Part shown: piece by piece, positions 26,028 to 37,293 of the stretch
Numbering within the stretch: the first letter of the stretch is position 1
Layout: every line of letters begins with the position of its first letter
From: Clytia hemisphaerica
Taxonomy: Eukaryota > Cnidaria > Hydrozoa > Leptothecata > Clytiidae
Assembly: GCA_902728285.1 (NCBI GenBank)
Contig: CACVBU010001004.1
Span: 657,376 to 721,375 of the forward strand
Length of the DNA stretch: 64,000 nt
Direction of reading: 5' to 3'
The notes under the pieces: generated by a model
Told to the model about the DNA's origin: nothing
Databases searched by the model: none
The model's input: the letters and a program-made list of their open reading frames with translations, nothing else
Made by a program: the position numbers and the translations under genes

Positions 26028-26530
26028 TAGACCTTTTCATAAATTACGCCACGAACAACACTTGCTTCGTATTCAAACAATTACCATGTCCCTTGAGACA
26101 TTAAATGTTTTTTTATGAATAGAAAGTAGGTTTAATAAAATCCGCTGGGAGTAAATCACAATGCCAATAATCTCAAAACGAGGTAATTGATGTTCATAAC
26201 CATTGAGTTTAAAGCCCGAAGGGCTAATTTAGAATCTCTAACATTTCCCAGGCGACAAAAAGTGAAGCCACTTATTTCCCATCCAGAACGTGCCTAGAAC
26301 GCGCCACAATCATGACGACGGATTGTATCTAGCGGTTCTTTTGTTTTGAGGAATGTTTTTTTTTTAATCTAGCGATCGATTTTACTTTCAATCTGACGTT
26401 TGTGTAAAAACCACACGCGGGCGTTCTGGATCGGAAATAAGTGGCTTCATTTCCCATCCAGGAGTCTCGAGTCTAGCCCTTCGGGTTTGGATGACAATGT
26501 TCGTAACGTAATTTATGAACAGGTCTATTC
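26028..26530. mobile_element. Inverted-repeat element interrupted by a MULE-like MITE
   Basis: AATAGACCTTTTCATAAATT at the left is answered by its imperfect inverse at 26500-26530. Most of the interior is the element at 26202-26498. Confidence 0.6.
26202..26498. mobile_element. MULE-like MITE
   Basis: The ends ATTGAGTTTAAAGCCCGAAG and their diverged inverse enclose 297 bp. The flanks GTTCATAACC and GTTCGTAACG agree at 8 of 10 bases, a worn 10-bp target duplication. It belongs to the same family as 27756-28041. Confidence 0.75.
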
Positions 26531-27352
26531 ATACGATTGCCAGACAATCTTGTTTCCCGGGTGAACCTCTTATTTGAATTAATAATGAGATTAGCCCTGG
26601 AAGCCATTATATTTTTATCGCTAGTATGAGGCGATTTTCAGAAAAGATTAAGATATTTTTGGAAAGCAAGTCCATTTACAGTTGACCCTTGGAATTGAAC
26701 TCGTAACTGAGAATTAGTTCGAACTATAGAGAGATTTGAATAATATATGGTCAAAATATCGAGAGTTTGATTTTTTTTGGTAAAAGGAAAAAAAAGAGAG
26801 CGACAAACCCGGGGAAGGGGTTATATGGTTGGAGAATGTCGGGTACGTGTGGATCCGACCTCTGAAAGCTGACCCGTAGAGAGACTAACTCAACTTTTAC
26901 TTTGCTTTTGTAACATAACATTCCAAGATTACGCAATCTTTTAAGGGCTTCTGACCATAGTCAGAAAGTTGGTTAGTCGATTTGTAAATGAAGCTTTTGT
27001 TTAGGGTATCTTTTAATGGGTAATTAATCTTTTTGTTTCAAAGTTTCTTCAAAAGTTTACATTAAAAAATAGGGATGAAGAATTGTTGAAGAATTGGGCA
27101 AAAACCACTATTTTCAAGATTTTGAGACAAGGAAGCTTTTACAAAAATTTTCCGAAAATCTATTTTTAGTTCGGGTAAATAATTCTACCGCAAAAAGTTT
27201 TTCAAAATGTTTTTTCTTCGTCGAAAATAAGGTTTTCAAAGTTGAAATACTCTTCTTCGCAAAAGTTCTCATTTTCTACGTGGTAAATTTTTTTCATCTT
27301 GACATTTAAATTTTCGAATTTAGGAATAATCGCCCCACCAAAATATTGTATA

Positions 27353-28378
27353 ACCAGGGATATGTTATAGCGGAGCTGGATGAAGGACGATAATTCCTTA
27401 GCGGATTGCTTCTTTGTCTTTTCTATTGTAAACTGTTCATAATAGAAATCCATCTCTGTCCCCTTGAGTGTTCTGTTTTTATAAGAAAAATGAAGCAGAC
27501 AAAGTATTCATGTAGTATGTTTGCACATATTTTGCTATGATGTTCCCGCTTTTCATCAAAATAATTTTTATAGAAGATATCCCAAAAGCTTCTTTGTAAA
27601 TGAAATCTATTTTTATCAGCGTGTGTTATGAATTTGAGAAGCTTTCATGATTTCTCTTTAAAGATTTCGGATGTAAATATTTTGACTTGAAATTTTTTCC
27701 ATAATCAGACATACCGATATGCTATCTGAAAATATCAGTTAGAAAGTGAGGCACCATTGAGTTTCAAGCCCGAAGGGCTAGAGGTCAATCTCTAACCTTT
27801 CTCAGGCAAGAAAAATTGAAGCCTTAAAATGTGCGCCGTATTTTTGATGACGGATTGAATCTAGCAATTCCTTTGTCTTCGAGTGATATATTTTTCGAAA
27901 TTAAGCGGTAAATTTTAGTTTCAATCTGTCATTTGTGTAAAAACCAGGCGGGTCGCTCAAGGCCGCGCAACTTTGGTAGGATTTGTTGGCTTCAAATCCT
28001 ACCAAAGAGATTGACCTCTAGCCTTCGGCTTGAAACTCAATGTGAGGCACCCCGCGGTGTAGCGCGGTATTTCAAATGAAAAAGTACTATTTATAATCTT
28101 AGAGAAGAAACTTCTTATAACTTTACTAATGAAAACAATGTTTTCCATTTTTTTAAATTGTCTGTCACCAATGTTTTACAGACCCTCTTGATAATTAAAA
28201 GTTTTTAATCGTGAACGATAAATGCAGCAGCAGAATCATTGGCTAAGAGGAAATCCAAATTTCACGAGTTTGTAATTAAAAAGTTAAATTTCATATCAAA
28301 TTTTAATGTCAGGGACAGAGATAGAACAAGGCTTTTTTAAATGTGCGTTATCCAGCTCCGCTATAACATATCCCTGGT
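27353..28378. mobile_element. Inverted-repeat element inserted in the TTAA element
   Basis: The ends ACCAGGGATATGTTATAGCG and their inverse enclose 1026 bp and are flanked by ATA. The uninterrupted sequence in copy 2 (near 39630) shows the empty site with a single ATA. The interior is itself interrupted at 27756-28041. Confidence 0.8.
27756..28041. mobile_element. MULE-like MITE with perfect 10-bp target duplication
   Basis: Terminal repeats start ATTGAGTTTCAAGCCCGAAG and are flanked by GTGAGGCACC at 27746-27755 and 28042-28051. A 9-11 bp target duplication is typical of Mutator-like elements. There is no coding capacity in 286 bp. Confidence 0.88.
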
Positions 28379-28554
28379 ATAATGTGTCATAGTTTTGTGG
28401 ACTACTTTAAACAGAAATTTATATTTTGTACGTGTAAAAAAAAATCACTATGGTCAGAGCCCTTAAAGTTATTTTAAAAACATTTGTGGGCTCAACTTGT
28501 TTGATAAGGTAGTACTTAATTTTTAGGTACATTACGATTTGAGAAGCGCAAACG

Positions 28555-30204
28555 ATGTACGCCTTGAAGCTGAAGACAGCGCTGAGAAATGCAGTATCAA
28601 TCACTTCAAAGAGATGGTCAAGCGGCGCCATACCCTTTGATCCTACCATCGTCCTTGGCAATGTTGTGCATCCTAAGAAATTTGCACCATTAAAAAACAT
28701 TGCAGTCTATCAGCAAGAGATTGACGGAGAAGAAGATGCTATGCAGGATAACTTACGCGCAATAAGAAGCCTTCAGATGCTTGCTATAGAGCTTGGCTAT
28801 AGTAAAGAAGATAAAGCTAAAGACGCGAAGTTAAGCCAGTCAATGAAAATGCTGCACCAAAACGTGGATTCGGCTGCTACAAAGTATGCAGAGAAATTGC
28901 AAACAAATCTTCCCCTTATCAACAAGGAGAAGGCAAAGATTAGATTGATTGATGATCATGTTGAAACCCCTTTGGATTTCAACAAGTCTCTGATCAAAAC
29001 AGATTTACCAATCAGCTCAAACACCATCAAGTTGAATGCTCAATATTTTTCATTCGACGATGAAAAGCAAGATAGCCAAACGACCATTATGAAAATGAAA
29101 TCATTTGTTTCTGGAGAAGTGGATAGTATTTTTGACAGCAAAATCAGTGGAAAAGTCTCAAATGCAGTCCAACAGCAGACAGCTCAACAACGCGAGGAAC
29201 ATTCAATAGTGGGAACTTTGGTCATCACAGCAACCTGTACTCACGCCAACGCGAGTATTTTTTCTCCACTTGTTATCGATGCAGACAAAGCAGTAACGTC
29301 TTGGAACGCATGCTATGAAGACGATCTAATGGTTGGTGACATGGTTGAAATGCAAGGATATGTCAGTGAAACACCTAAAACTGACAAACTCAAAGTTCTT
29401 GAACCTGCTTCAGACAATGAAGAGACTGCGCAAGAAAAAGACGTATCAATAACACGACAATTGAAATTGGTTACAGGCGCAACTTATGGTTCATGTTTTG
29501 TTGGTATGGTTCACATGTTGAAAAGCACATCGACAACATCTAGCCAAGATATGTTGGCAACAGCTGAATCATTAGAATCTAACTTCAAAATTGCTGCTTG
29601 GTTTACTGACATGGAAGGAGGCTTTGGAATAGATTCATCATTTTCCAAAAATCTGCAAGCTCTGCTGAGTCAGCAATCAATCTTATCCCATGTTAGTTTG
29701 GTATGCGAGGGCCTTATCCCAACAATAACAAGCGAGAAGATCGCAATTGGTGTGAAAGCCTTTAGTGAATTCGATCCTGCATCCACCATGAAACAATTGG
29801 CAACTTTGCACAATGAAACCCAGAATGCGAATCAAACCGTAAGCAGTGCTGCTGATAATGCTCGTGAAGGAAAGAAAGTAACAGAGCTGCGTGCAACTGA
29901 CGTCAAAAGCACCATGGCTGCTCTTAGTGAGGTCGATGATGGAAAGAATAGCGTTTTGACTGTCAACACAATTATGACAGCTATGGATGAGTACACAAAG
30001 GGAGCGAAAGAAGGAAAGATTGGTATTCCAATCAATTTCTTCTTGAAGAGTCTTACCAAAGCAGATATCGCAAAAATGTGGTTATCCAAATACTTCACTA
30101 AGGAAGAGCAAGAGAAGAAAGAAGACAAACAAGTAGCCCATGTAACAGCACACCCGGAAGTGAAAACCCATGTAACAGCAACCCCGAAAGTGGCACCAAA
30201 GTAG
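28555..30204 (+). CDS. Mitochondrion-targeted protein of unknown family, intronless paralogue 1
   Basis: I do not recognise this family. The 549-residue ORF is uninterrupted. The N-terminus (MYALKLKTALRNAVSITSKR) has basic and hydroxyl residues and no acid, like a mitochondrial presequence. It shares blocks in the same order with the gene at 31576: FDP/YHPS-I-LG near residue 30, MKSFVSGEVDSI and KISGKVSNAVQQQT near 190, GTLVITATC near 225, TGATYGSCFVGMVHMLK near 310, LSHVSLVCEGLIPTI near 385 and KIGIPINFFLKSL near 500. Heptad-like stretches follow the presequence. The C-terminus is charged and repeats HVTAxPxV. The start ATG lies 92 bp downstream of a transposon end. No transmembrane segment is clear. 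Function is unknown. Confidence 0.85.
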   Translation: MYALKLKTALRNAVSITSKRWSSGAIPFDPTIVLGNVVHPKKFAPLKNIAVYQQEIDGEEDAMQDNLRAIRSLQMLAIELGYSKEDKAKDAKLSQSMKMLHQNVDSAATKYAEKLQTNLPLINKEKAKIRLIDDHVETPLDFNKSLIKTDLPISSNTIKLNAQYFSFDDEKQDSQTTIMKMKSFVSGEVDSIFDSKISGKVSNAVQQQTAQQREEHSIVGTLVITATCTHANASIFSPLVIDADKAVTSWNACYEDDLMVGDMVEMQGYVSETPKTDKLKVLEPASDNEETAQEKDVSITRQLKLVTGATYGSCFVGMVHMLKSTSTTSSQDMLATAESLESNFKIAAWFTDMEGGFGIDSSFSKNLQALLSQQSILSHVSLVCEGLIPTITSEKIAIGVKAFSEFDPASTMKQLATLHNETQNANQTVSSAADNAREGKKVTELRATDVKSTMAALSEVDDGKNSVLTVNTIMTAMDEYTKGAKEGKIGIPINFFLKSLTKADIAKMWLSKYFTKEEQEKKEDKQVAHVTAHPEVKTHVTATPKVAPK

Positions 30205-30588
30205 CAGTACCTAACACTTAGCGGCAAATCAAAAAAAACATAATGGAAGATAAATAATCGATTATATTGATATATTGATGGTACGATGTGTAGAAATAAT
30301 TTTTAAGGTAATACAAATAATTTATGATTCTTAATTGTTAAATAATTATGATTATAATATACATGTACGCAAAAACAGCCATATAATATTTCCTGATATA
30401 CCACGGCTATTATACTACGGTACATTTTTTTTCAAGTTTGATTTTTTATCGCTCTTGTTGTTTATCAAAGAAATTACACTTTGGGTAACTTGACCCGTAA
30501 AACAACAAATTAAATTGGCCTCGCCTTAAGGAAGCTATGTTAAAAATTTCTGAGTACCTTGTGTAACCGTCATTTTAATTAATGTATT

Positions 30589-30594
30589 AATAAA
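30589..30594 (+). terminator. Poly(A) signal of paralogue 1
   Basis: AATAAA about 385 bp after the stop of the gene at 28555. It is the first canonical hexamer I noticed downstream. Confidence 0.5.
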
Positions 30595-30879
30595 GTTTCC
30601 CCGAGTTTGTCAGTGTCCCTTTTTTACTTTTTCTTTATTTAATTTTTAAAGTTTTTTTGGAAAATGGTGATTTTAATATATTTGTCATGACCAATAAATA
30701 TCATATTGTTTTATTCTAAAACACCCCTGTCTCAGTGACCATGTGAGAATTTATTAGCAAATGGATTCTCCCCACTGGGTCTGTGATAGTCTTGAGGTTT
30801 TTCGAATTTTTTAACTTTCAACCATATGATTACACACAATATAATTATACATAGAAACCTTTGCTAAGCTTGATACATA

Positions 30880-31575
30880 GGTCGACATATCTTGGAAGTC
30901 GGCTTTGCAAGGGGCTTGGCACCTTCGCGACATAGGGCTTTCTTTTTTAATTTACGACTTTGGGGCTTTATATGGATTTTCGAACGCTACGTCAAAGTTT
31001 TTGACGAATCAAATTGCTAAAAATAGATCACGTGGCGTTCGAAAAAATATCCCACGTCACCTAGCCAGGCCAGCCTGCCTCCATATAAATATCCCCTTAA
31101 TCATACATGACCGTTCCATTTCATATCCATACAGTGGGGTGGACGAACTTTTTCAGAGGGTAATCCTAGAAAGATTTCCAGAGGGTGTTTTTATATCTTT
31201 CGAAGGGGTTAAAAAGTTATTCTAAAATTTCCAGACTGATTTTAGTTTGTCCAACCTCACTTTAAGGTATGAAAAGATTTTTTCCAAGGTATTTTTGCAA
31301 ATTTTTTCATTTTCCAGGGGGTATTCAAACATTTTCAAAAATTTTTTTTTGACTTGGAAAGGTTCGTCCACCCCCTGTATGAACTTTTAATAGAACAGCC
31401 CATTGCAAGAAAGGATTCGGGAAACTGTTTATTCGTCACATTGAGGAAACATTAAGATTTTGAATTTTGTATCTTCTACCTTCAACCATAAAAATGATAT
31501 ATTCATTCTGTTTGTTCTTCTATTTTTATAGGCTAAGAAAAGAGATAAAAAGTAGAAGGATTATTATAACAAACA
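30880..31575 (+). promoter_or_regulatory. Upstream region of paralogue 2, duplicated at 22500-24800
   Basis: This stretch directly precedes the ATG at 31576 and probably contains its promoter and 5' UTR. It is present inverted at 22500-24800, apart from the 246-bp MITE at 31132-31377. The match ends just before the coding sequence. Whether it is a gene promoter copied by chance or a mobile repeat that supplies a promoter is open. Confidence 0.5.
31132..31377. mobile_element. Tc1/mariner-like MITE upstream of paralogue 2
   Basis: The ends CAGTGGGGTGGACGAAC and GTTCGTCCACCCCCTG are flanked by TA. CAGT ends and TA duplication are typical of Tc1/mariner. The inverted copy of this region near 24500 lacks it. 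It ends about 200 bp before the start codon of paralogue 2. Confidence 0.82.
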
Positions 31576-34500
31576 ATGCTTATCATTAGGCATTATATAA
31601 AATCGACATCAAAATTTTCTACTAGATGTTTCGGTAATTATATACCATACCATCCAAGTATAACTCTTGGTCATTCTGTTTGTCCAAAATTAATTGAAAA
31701 TTCTAAACGAATTCGTCAGATTGAAGAGCAAGAAGAGAATGTCCAACATTTGAAATATCAAATCAGAAGTCTTCAAAAGCTAAAAAGAGAATACTATTTC
31801 AGCCATGAAGAAAAACTGAAGATTGAGGATAAAATTGATGAGTTTGAATTACAAGCAGAAGGTTTGACTTCTGAAATTGCTTCATCAAGCCTCTCAGAAC
31901 TATCTGACACTCAATCAAGCATACAAGACTTTCACAATCATGGAAAATACTTGGTGGACCTTGAAAAGTCAACATTAAGAAAAGACGTGCCATTTGGGAA
32001 CAATGCTGTCCGGTTAAACACGCGGTATTTCCCTTTCAATGGAGAAACAAGAAATCAAGATTTTGAGGCAAAGTTGCTTGATATGAAATCCTTTATTGGA
32101 TCTGAGTTGTACAAACTGGGAAGCTGCATTAGCGGAAAGGTTTTACAAGCAGTCCACCAGCAAACCATTAAACAGCTGGAAGAGAACGATATCACTGGAA
32201 CTTTGGTCGTCACTGCAGTATGCAATCATGCAGAAGCAAGCAGATTCTCTCCAATGGTTTTTGACATCGAGAAAAGTGTTGAATTGTGGAATTCGTTACA
32301 TAAAGATGATTTTTTTGAAGAGACTAAAGATCTTGTAGAAGATTATATTCAAGATACAAAATTAAACAATAACAGCATTTCTTACGCAGCAGGGGCTGTC
32401 TATGGATCCTGCTTTGTTGGTATGCTTCACACGTTGAAACAGAAACCAGCTGGATCTCTCATTCATCCAAGTTACCAAACAGTCTTGGCACATGTTAGCC
32501 TGGTAAGCGAAGGTTGCATTCCGACTATTGCAAGTGATAAAGTGACAAGAGGTGCAAAAATACTTGCAGAGAAGCAACTAAATGACACCAGAGGAATGAT
32601 GTTTGCCCTAAGTTATGCTGATATAGCTAGAGATAATATTTTGGCTATGAACTCTCTGATGACAGCGGTAGAAAATTATTCAACTCAAGTACGAGAAGGA
32701 AAGTGTGGAGCTCCTATCAAATTCTTTATCGACAGTTTCGACAAAAAGAAATTGGCAGAAATGTGGCTAAAGAAAAAAGAAAGTGAGCTTGACCCCGAAT
32801 CCGGTGAGTTTATTTGCAACTAAAATTATGAAATCGGTTCGGTCCCATACCGATAGATAAATATTCTTTTCAATAAGCTCCAGATTATCATTTTATTAAC
32901 TGTTTGTTACTGAGAGTCAGCACGAAAAGATTTGTTTTATTTGTGGTCACAGGTTGTGTTTCAAAGAATGTTTGTCACCCTTCGGCGAATTTTCATTCTT
33001 ATCCAATGATTTGCGGATGTTTATGATCGGAAAAATAGTTTTTCCTCGAATTTGAAAAAGTATTATGTAAATTTAGCGATTTTTCGACATTGCAAAAATT
33101 CTTTACGCTTAAGCTACACTAGCAGGTAGCTGATGCCAAAAAGCAGGGAAATCGTATAGTAAACTTTTTTGTATCATTTCTTGTCACCGAATTTAATAAC
33201 GTTTTGCAGCATTATAATTTCTTATTCTTGAAACCTATAGAGATTGGGATCGACCAATTCCTTGAAGAATATAAATTCGTATCCGAGCAAAAACTCAGGC
33301 AGCTGATCAATACAGCGCGTAAAGACTTGGAAAAGGAAATCGTAACAATGGACGAGAAAAAAGAAGACGAGATCAAAAAGAGATTGAAAACAGAAACTCA
33401 GCAATTTAGAAGCAAAATGGAAGAACAGACCAAAGCTGCCAATAATGCGTTAGCAGTGGCTAAAACAATGTATGGTTAGGCTGTTTTTACATTTTGATTT
33501 TAATTTTCTTAATTGACCTAACTTCCCGGGGGGAGAGGGGCACTCGTATAATCTGGCCCACGGCATGTGCCGCCCTCATGGGTAGGGTTTTTGAGATACT
33601 TGAAATGTAAGGGTGTGTTTGGGGCAGGGACTACTAAATTGCAAGCCTAGCAGTAAAAATCTAAATGTAACTTTATAGTTTTGGTTTGCACCCATTTGAT
33701 TTGTTTTGCACACTGTATCGACATCGACAGGCTCATTTTCAGGTGGCTTCAGCAAAATAAGATATGAAATCAAACTGTAAGGGTACCTTTTTACTGTTCA
33801 AGGGCTGCACTATAACGGTCTGATTTTGAAAGCCACTTTTGGCGTCAGATACCGTCGTTTATAAATCAAGTGCCCCCCGGGCCTCTCTTACGGATGCTTA
33901 AAACCTAGAAAAAAATCATTCTTAAGTATTTAATTATTAATACAAACAGAACGAAATTTTATGCAGAACGGGCGCCTGCTTAATATGCACTATTAGGTAA
34001 TCCATCAGTAAGTCCAACCTTGCAAAACAATAAAGCTCCTTATGGAAAAGAAGCAATTAAGACTTTTTGGATTGAAAATGATCCCCGGGGGGGGGGGGCA
34101 GTCAGGAAAATTGACCGACGGGTATGTGCGGTGGTTAAGGGTATGTTTTTCAAAATATCAGAAATGCACTGTAAGGGTGGACTTTTGATAAATGCACTGT
34201 AAGGGTGGAAATTTCTGCAAATCTGGGAAAAATTGCAAATTTTTGCTCGAAAATGTTGATTTTTTTTGCTCTAAAAGAGTTTAAAATTTGAAAAAATGCA
34301 CTGTAAGGGTATGAATTTCACCGATTTTTTTCTACACTGTAAGGGTGCGATTCTAAAATCCAATTTTTTCGCCGCACATACCGTCAGTTGGTAAACCCAC
34401 TCCCCCCTCCCGGGGAAATTTTTTTTCTTTCTAAATTATTTTCTTTAGAGCTAAAAACGAGCAGGCTGTGCTCACGAAAAACTTGGAAGAAATAACAGAC

Positions 34501-35453
34501 CAACTGGAAACTCTTAAAGGACAAAACACAGAAATTGGTGAAGAAAACCAAAACTTAGAACAAGAGCTCGACTTAACGCAGCAAAAGTTGAACTCATTCC
34601 AAGCTGGCAAAATTGAATTGGAGCAAACAAAAACGAGGCTTCAACTAAAGATAAAGAAAAATGAGGATGAAATCAATGAGTTGAGAGCTCGAACAAGAGA
34701 AGCAAAAGGGGAAATAACGGATCTTCGGGCACATACTTTAGATTTGAATAATCAACTCAATTCAGCTAGAGCAACTATTGACGAAAAAATTCAAGATATT
34801 GAGAATCTGAAAAACTCATCGGACGAAAAAGAAAAGATAGCTGAAAAAGCTTTGGATCAAATCGATCAGTTGAAATCTGATTTGGAAAAATCCAAGATAG
34901 GTCAACGTAGCTTAGAATCACAATTGGAAGAATTCAAGGGAAGAGGGACCGGACGAAGAGTTGTAACGGGACACTTTCTCAAGGATATCGTGGGACAGCA
35001 GGAACTACTGACAGGAAAAAGGCAACCGGTTAGTTTTATAACGAAAACCACTGATAAAATTTTGACAAGTTCAGAGTTTTTAGTCAAATTTACTACTTTA
35101 AATTTTACTTCAAATTTACTTCCCTGACCTCGTCTGAGTTCAACCCGTCCTTGTTTATAATTTGAGTGGAACGAAAGGCACCTAAAAATAAAGATAATTT
35201 TAAGCTATCCAACAAGATATGAATGATAAATAAATTCTCTCTAATTTCAGAGATAAAGTAATCTAAAGTTAATTTTCTAAAAATACTGTAAGCTTAGAAA
35301 CATTGGCTTCACTTCACCACTTCACACTTACCCTGTTCTTATTTCCATTGATATTCAATTCATTTTCTTACTTTTGCACAGGTAGTGGAGAGTTGGAAGT
35401 CGAGAAGGTCCAAGTGGCCTTTCAAAGACTCGACCCCCCTTGGAAATGAATGA
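31576..35453 (+). CDS. Mitochondrion-targeted protein of unknown family, paralogue 2 with coiled-coil extension, four exons
   Basis: Proposed exons are 31576-32803, 33241-33474, 34451-35028 and 35382-35453, joined with GT-AG introns in consistent phase to 703 residues. Exon 1 is homologous to the whole gene at 28555: MLIIRHYIKSTSKFSTRCFG presequence, CISGKVLQAVHQQT, GTLVVTAVC, AGAVYGSCFVGMLHTLK, LAHVSLVSEGCIPTI, KCGAPIKFFIDSF. Exons 2 and 3 add about 270 residues rich in E, K, Q and L, a long coiled coil absent from paralogue 1. Exon 4 adds a short basic tail. Without splicing, exon 1 reaches a stop six codons past the donor. Exons 3 and 4 have homologous exons, with the same splice positions, in the inverted copy at 45353-46087, which supports the model. 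Function is unknown. Confidence 0.75.
33525..33881. mobile_element. GC-ended palindromic MITE in intron 2 of paralogue 2
   Basis: The ends CCCGGGGGGAGAGGGGCACT and its diverged inverse, ending CCCCCCGGG, enclose about 357 bp. The interior contains CGGCATGTGCC. Related elements are at 34083-34415 and 38637-38933. Confidence 0.65.
34083..34415. mobile_element. GC-ended MITE with internal ACTGTAAGGGT repeats
   Basis: CCCCGGGGGGG at the left and CCCCCTCCCGGGG at the right bound the element. The word CACTGTAAGGGT occurs four times inside. The matching place in the inverted arm (near 46110) has no such insertion. Confidence 0.7.
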
Positions 35454-36151
35454 ATTTCTTCCTCATTCACATTTACACCATTATCAGATCTTAACTGGAA
35501 TTTCGACAATCCCACACTGGACTTTGTAACGAGATTTTAGAGAATCGAACCCGGAATCCCTACTCATTGATTGGGCGATATCTGTTAAAAATGATAACAT
35601 GGGCGTAGAGTCATCGCCAACACCCTAACTAACATATGACAATGGAATTATTACAGAGACTCTGGATAAACATGAATGAAACGGTGGAGAGTTGAGTATT
35701 GTCGTCCAATTCAGAAAACAATCAATGTACCGACTTTGTCCGCAAATGACAACTGCCATGGTGGCTCCAAGGACAAATGAAAAATGACCAATACTTTTTT
35801 TCTAAAAAGTTCTCTATCTTTTTCTCTTTGTATTTTTACTGGCCAAAATCTTTAAAGTAAATCTTAGAATACCAAGCGGATACATTATTATGAAATCTGG
35901 TGTGAGAAAAATATCATCAGAGGTAACTAAAATTAATCAAAATGCTTATAATGACACGATATTTTCAGTAGGGAATTGCTCTCCAAACAGAGCTGAGATT
36001 GACATGTATTAGACGTGAGTTTTTTTGAGGTTGAAGTTTAAAAATTTCTGGTTGAATCTCGGACGGATACTTAAAATAAAAAAATAAAATACGTTCTTAA
36101 AAATGTTTTATTTCACAACTGCTTCACTGTAACCATTACTGCGTTGCGCTA

Positions 36152-36460
36152 CTCTTAGGTTCCAAATAAATGCCCCCCCCCGCTTGTTAATTTTCGAAAA
36201 TTGTCCAACCCCCGGACCTTATTAGGACCCCCCGTTTATTAATTTTTAGTAATATTTTCAGCTGTCAAAGAGAAGGCCCTTTATTCTGCTCTAAATAGCC
36301 TGATTTTAGCCTATATTTACCTTGTTTTTGGGGTTTCAGAAGTACAATTTCCAACCTCCTGGCAATTAGCCCCCCCCCCCCCGTTTATTGAAATCTCGAA
36401 ATTCTCCGACCCCTCCCCCGTTTATTCGACCCCCCCCCCCGTTTATTTGGAATCTAAGAG
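36152..36460. mobile_element. C-rich MITE with TA target duplication
   Basis: CTCTTAGGTTCCAAATAAAT and its inverse bound 309 bp and are flanked by TA. Arm B (near 44815) has the empty site with one TA. The interior has several C runs of 8 or more. Confidence 0.85.
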
Positions 36461-36637
36461 TAAAAAGATAAACTAGACATACACACCAAACAAATTTCTA
36501 CTTGACCTCGTGTTCTGAGACAGGACTATTTTTCGGGACAGCCTGTATCATTCCTTGACGTGACATATTTGTTGTTTTTATTGTTTCGTTTTGCCAAAAT
36601 TTACCTCATGAAATTCTAAAAACCAGCTGCACGAACC

Positions 36638-36807
36638 CTAACAAAATAAACCACAGTGTCGAGTTTCTGATTTTTGCCCAGTACAAACGTATCCATTGTG
36701 CGCAGGAGCTGGGTTGGTACAACTTCTATAACGAATTTGTTTGCCAAGAGAGCTCCCACAAGTGTTGCATTGAACCCATTCTCCCCATTGTGTCCAATTA
36801 CCATGTA
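36638..36807 (-). CDS. Thrombospondin type-1 repeat exon, copy A (partial gene)
   Basis: The exon starts after an AG acceptor at 36808-36809 and ends at a TAG stop. It encodes one TSP1 module: WTQWGEWVQC with the W-x-x-W-x-x-W glycosylation and binding motif, then CGSSLGKQIRYRSC, then a final HCGLFC. TSP1 modules occur in secreted or membrane adhesion proteins. The terminal position means the protein ends with this module. The upstream exon is not firmly identified; 36873-37103 is conserved in part with 44220-44337. The gene is convergent with the coiled-coil exons of paralogue 2. One Cys of the canonical CSxTC pair is less regular than in copy B. Confidence 0.75.
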
Positions 36808-37293
36808 CTAAAGAGAATAGAGTAAAATCTAATAACTCATTTTCAGTTTTACATGAGATATACCTGAAGACTCTAGAGGCGAATCTGCAACCTTTCTCGA
36901 GCAGAAAGTGATTCCTTAAGACTTGGACCATATTTCAGATGACTTTCTTTGTTTTTTCGTGGCACATTTTTAAAAATGTTTCTTTCAATCTGTAGCATTT
37001 GCTGTGTGCAAACCACGAAGAATGGAAAATCATGATGTAACGTTGTAATAGTAGCAGTAACGAGGTAATATTGCGTTGTCAAGGTAAACGAATCCTCATT
37101 CATAAAAAGCTTAAAGGGAAAATAAGAAACATGAACGCACGACTTTTATAGGAAATCAGTGGATTCGGTCTATGAGCTGGGATTTGGCCCAGTGAGCAAG
37201 TGACAAAAATGATACGTAACACAAAACTTCTTCAGATTAAATTCAAGAATCGAAATTTAGGTGTTAGAAAGTTGAAAAAAATCAGAATTTTTA

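Larger units (their letters stand above)
26945..28462. mobile_element. piggyBac-style element (TTAA sites), copy 1, with two nested insertions
   Basis: Terminal repeats GGGCTTCTGACCATAGT and ACTATGGTCAGAGCCC are flanked by TTAA at 26941-26944 and 28463-28466. TTAA duplication is the piggyBac habit, but no piggyBac transposase is present. Without the insertion at 27353-28378 the element is about 490 bp. A short minus-strand reading frame ends at 27202 with the acidic tail ENFCEEEYFNFENLIFDEE, nearly as in copy 2 (39483-39641). Here the frame is broken by the insertion. Confidence 0.75.

Noticed and set aside
27202..27453. Full 83-codon minus-strand ORF as one protein
   Set aside because: Its first half comes from the element inserted at 27353; only the C-terminal part is shared with copy 2.
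35521..35590. tRNA-like B box (GGGTTCGATTCTC) on the minus strand, repeated inverted at 45225-45290
   Set aside because: No pairing acceptor or anticodon stem and no convincing A box; it is part of the inverted duplication.
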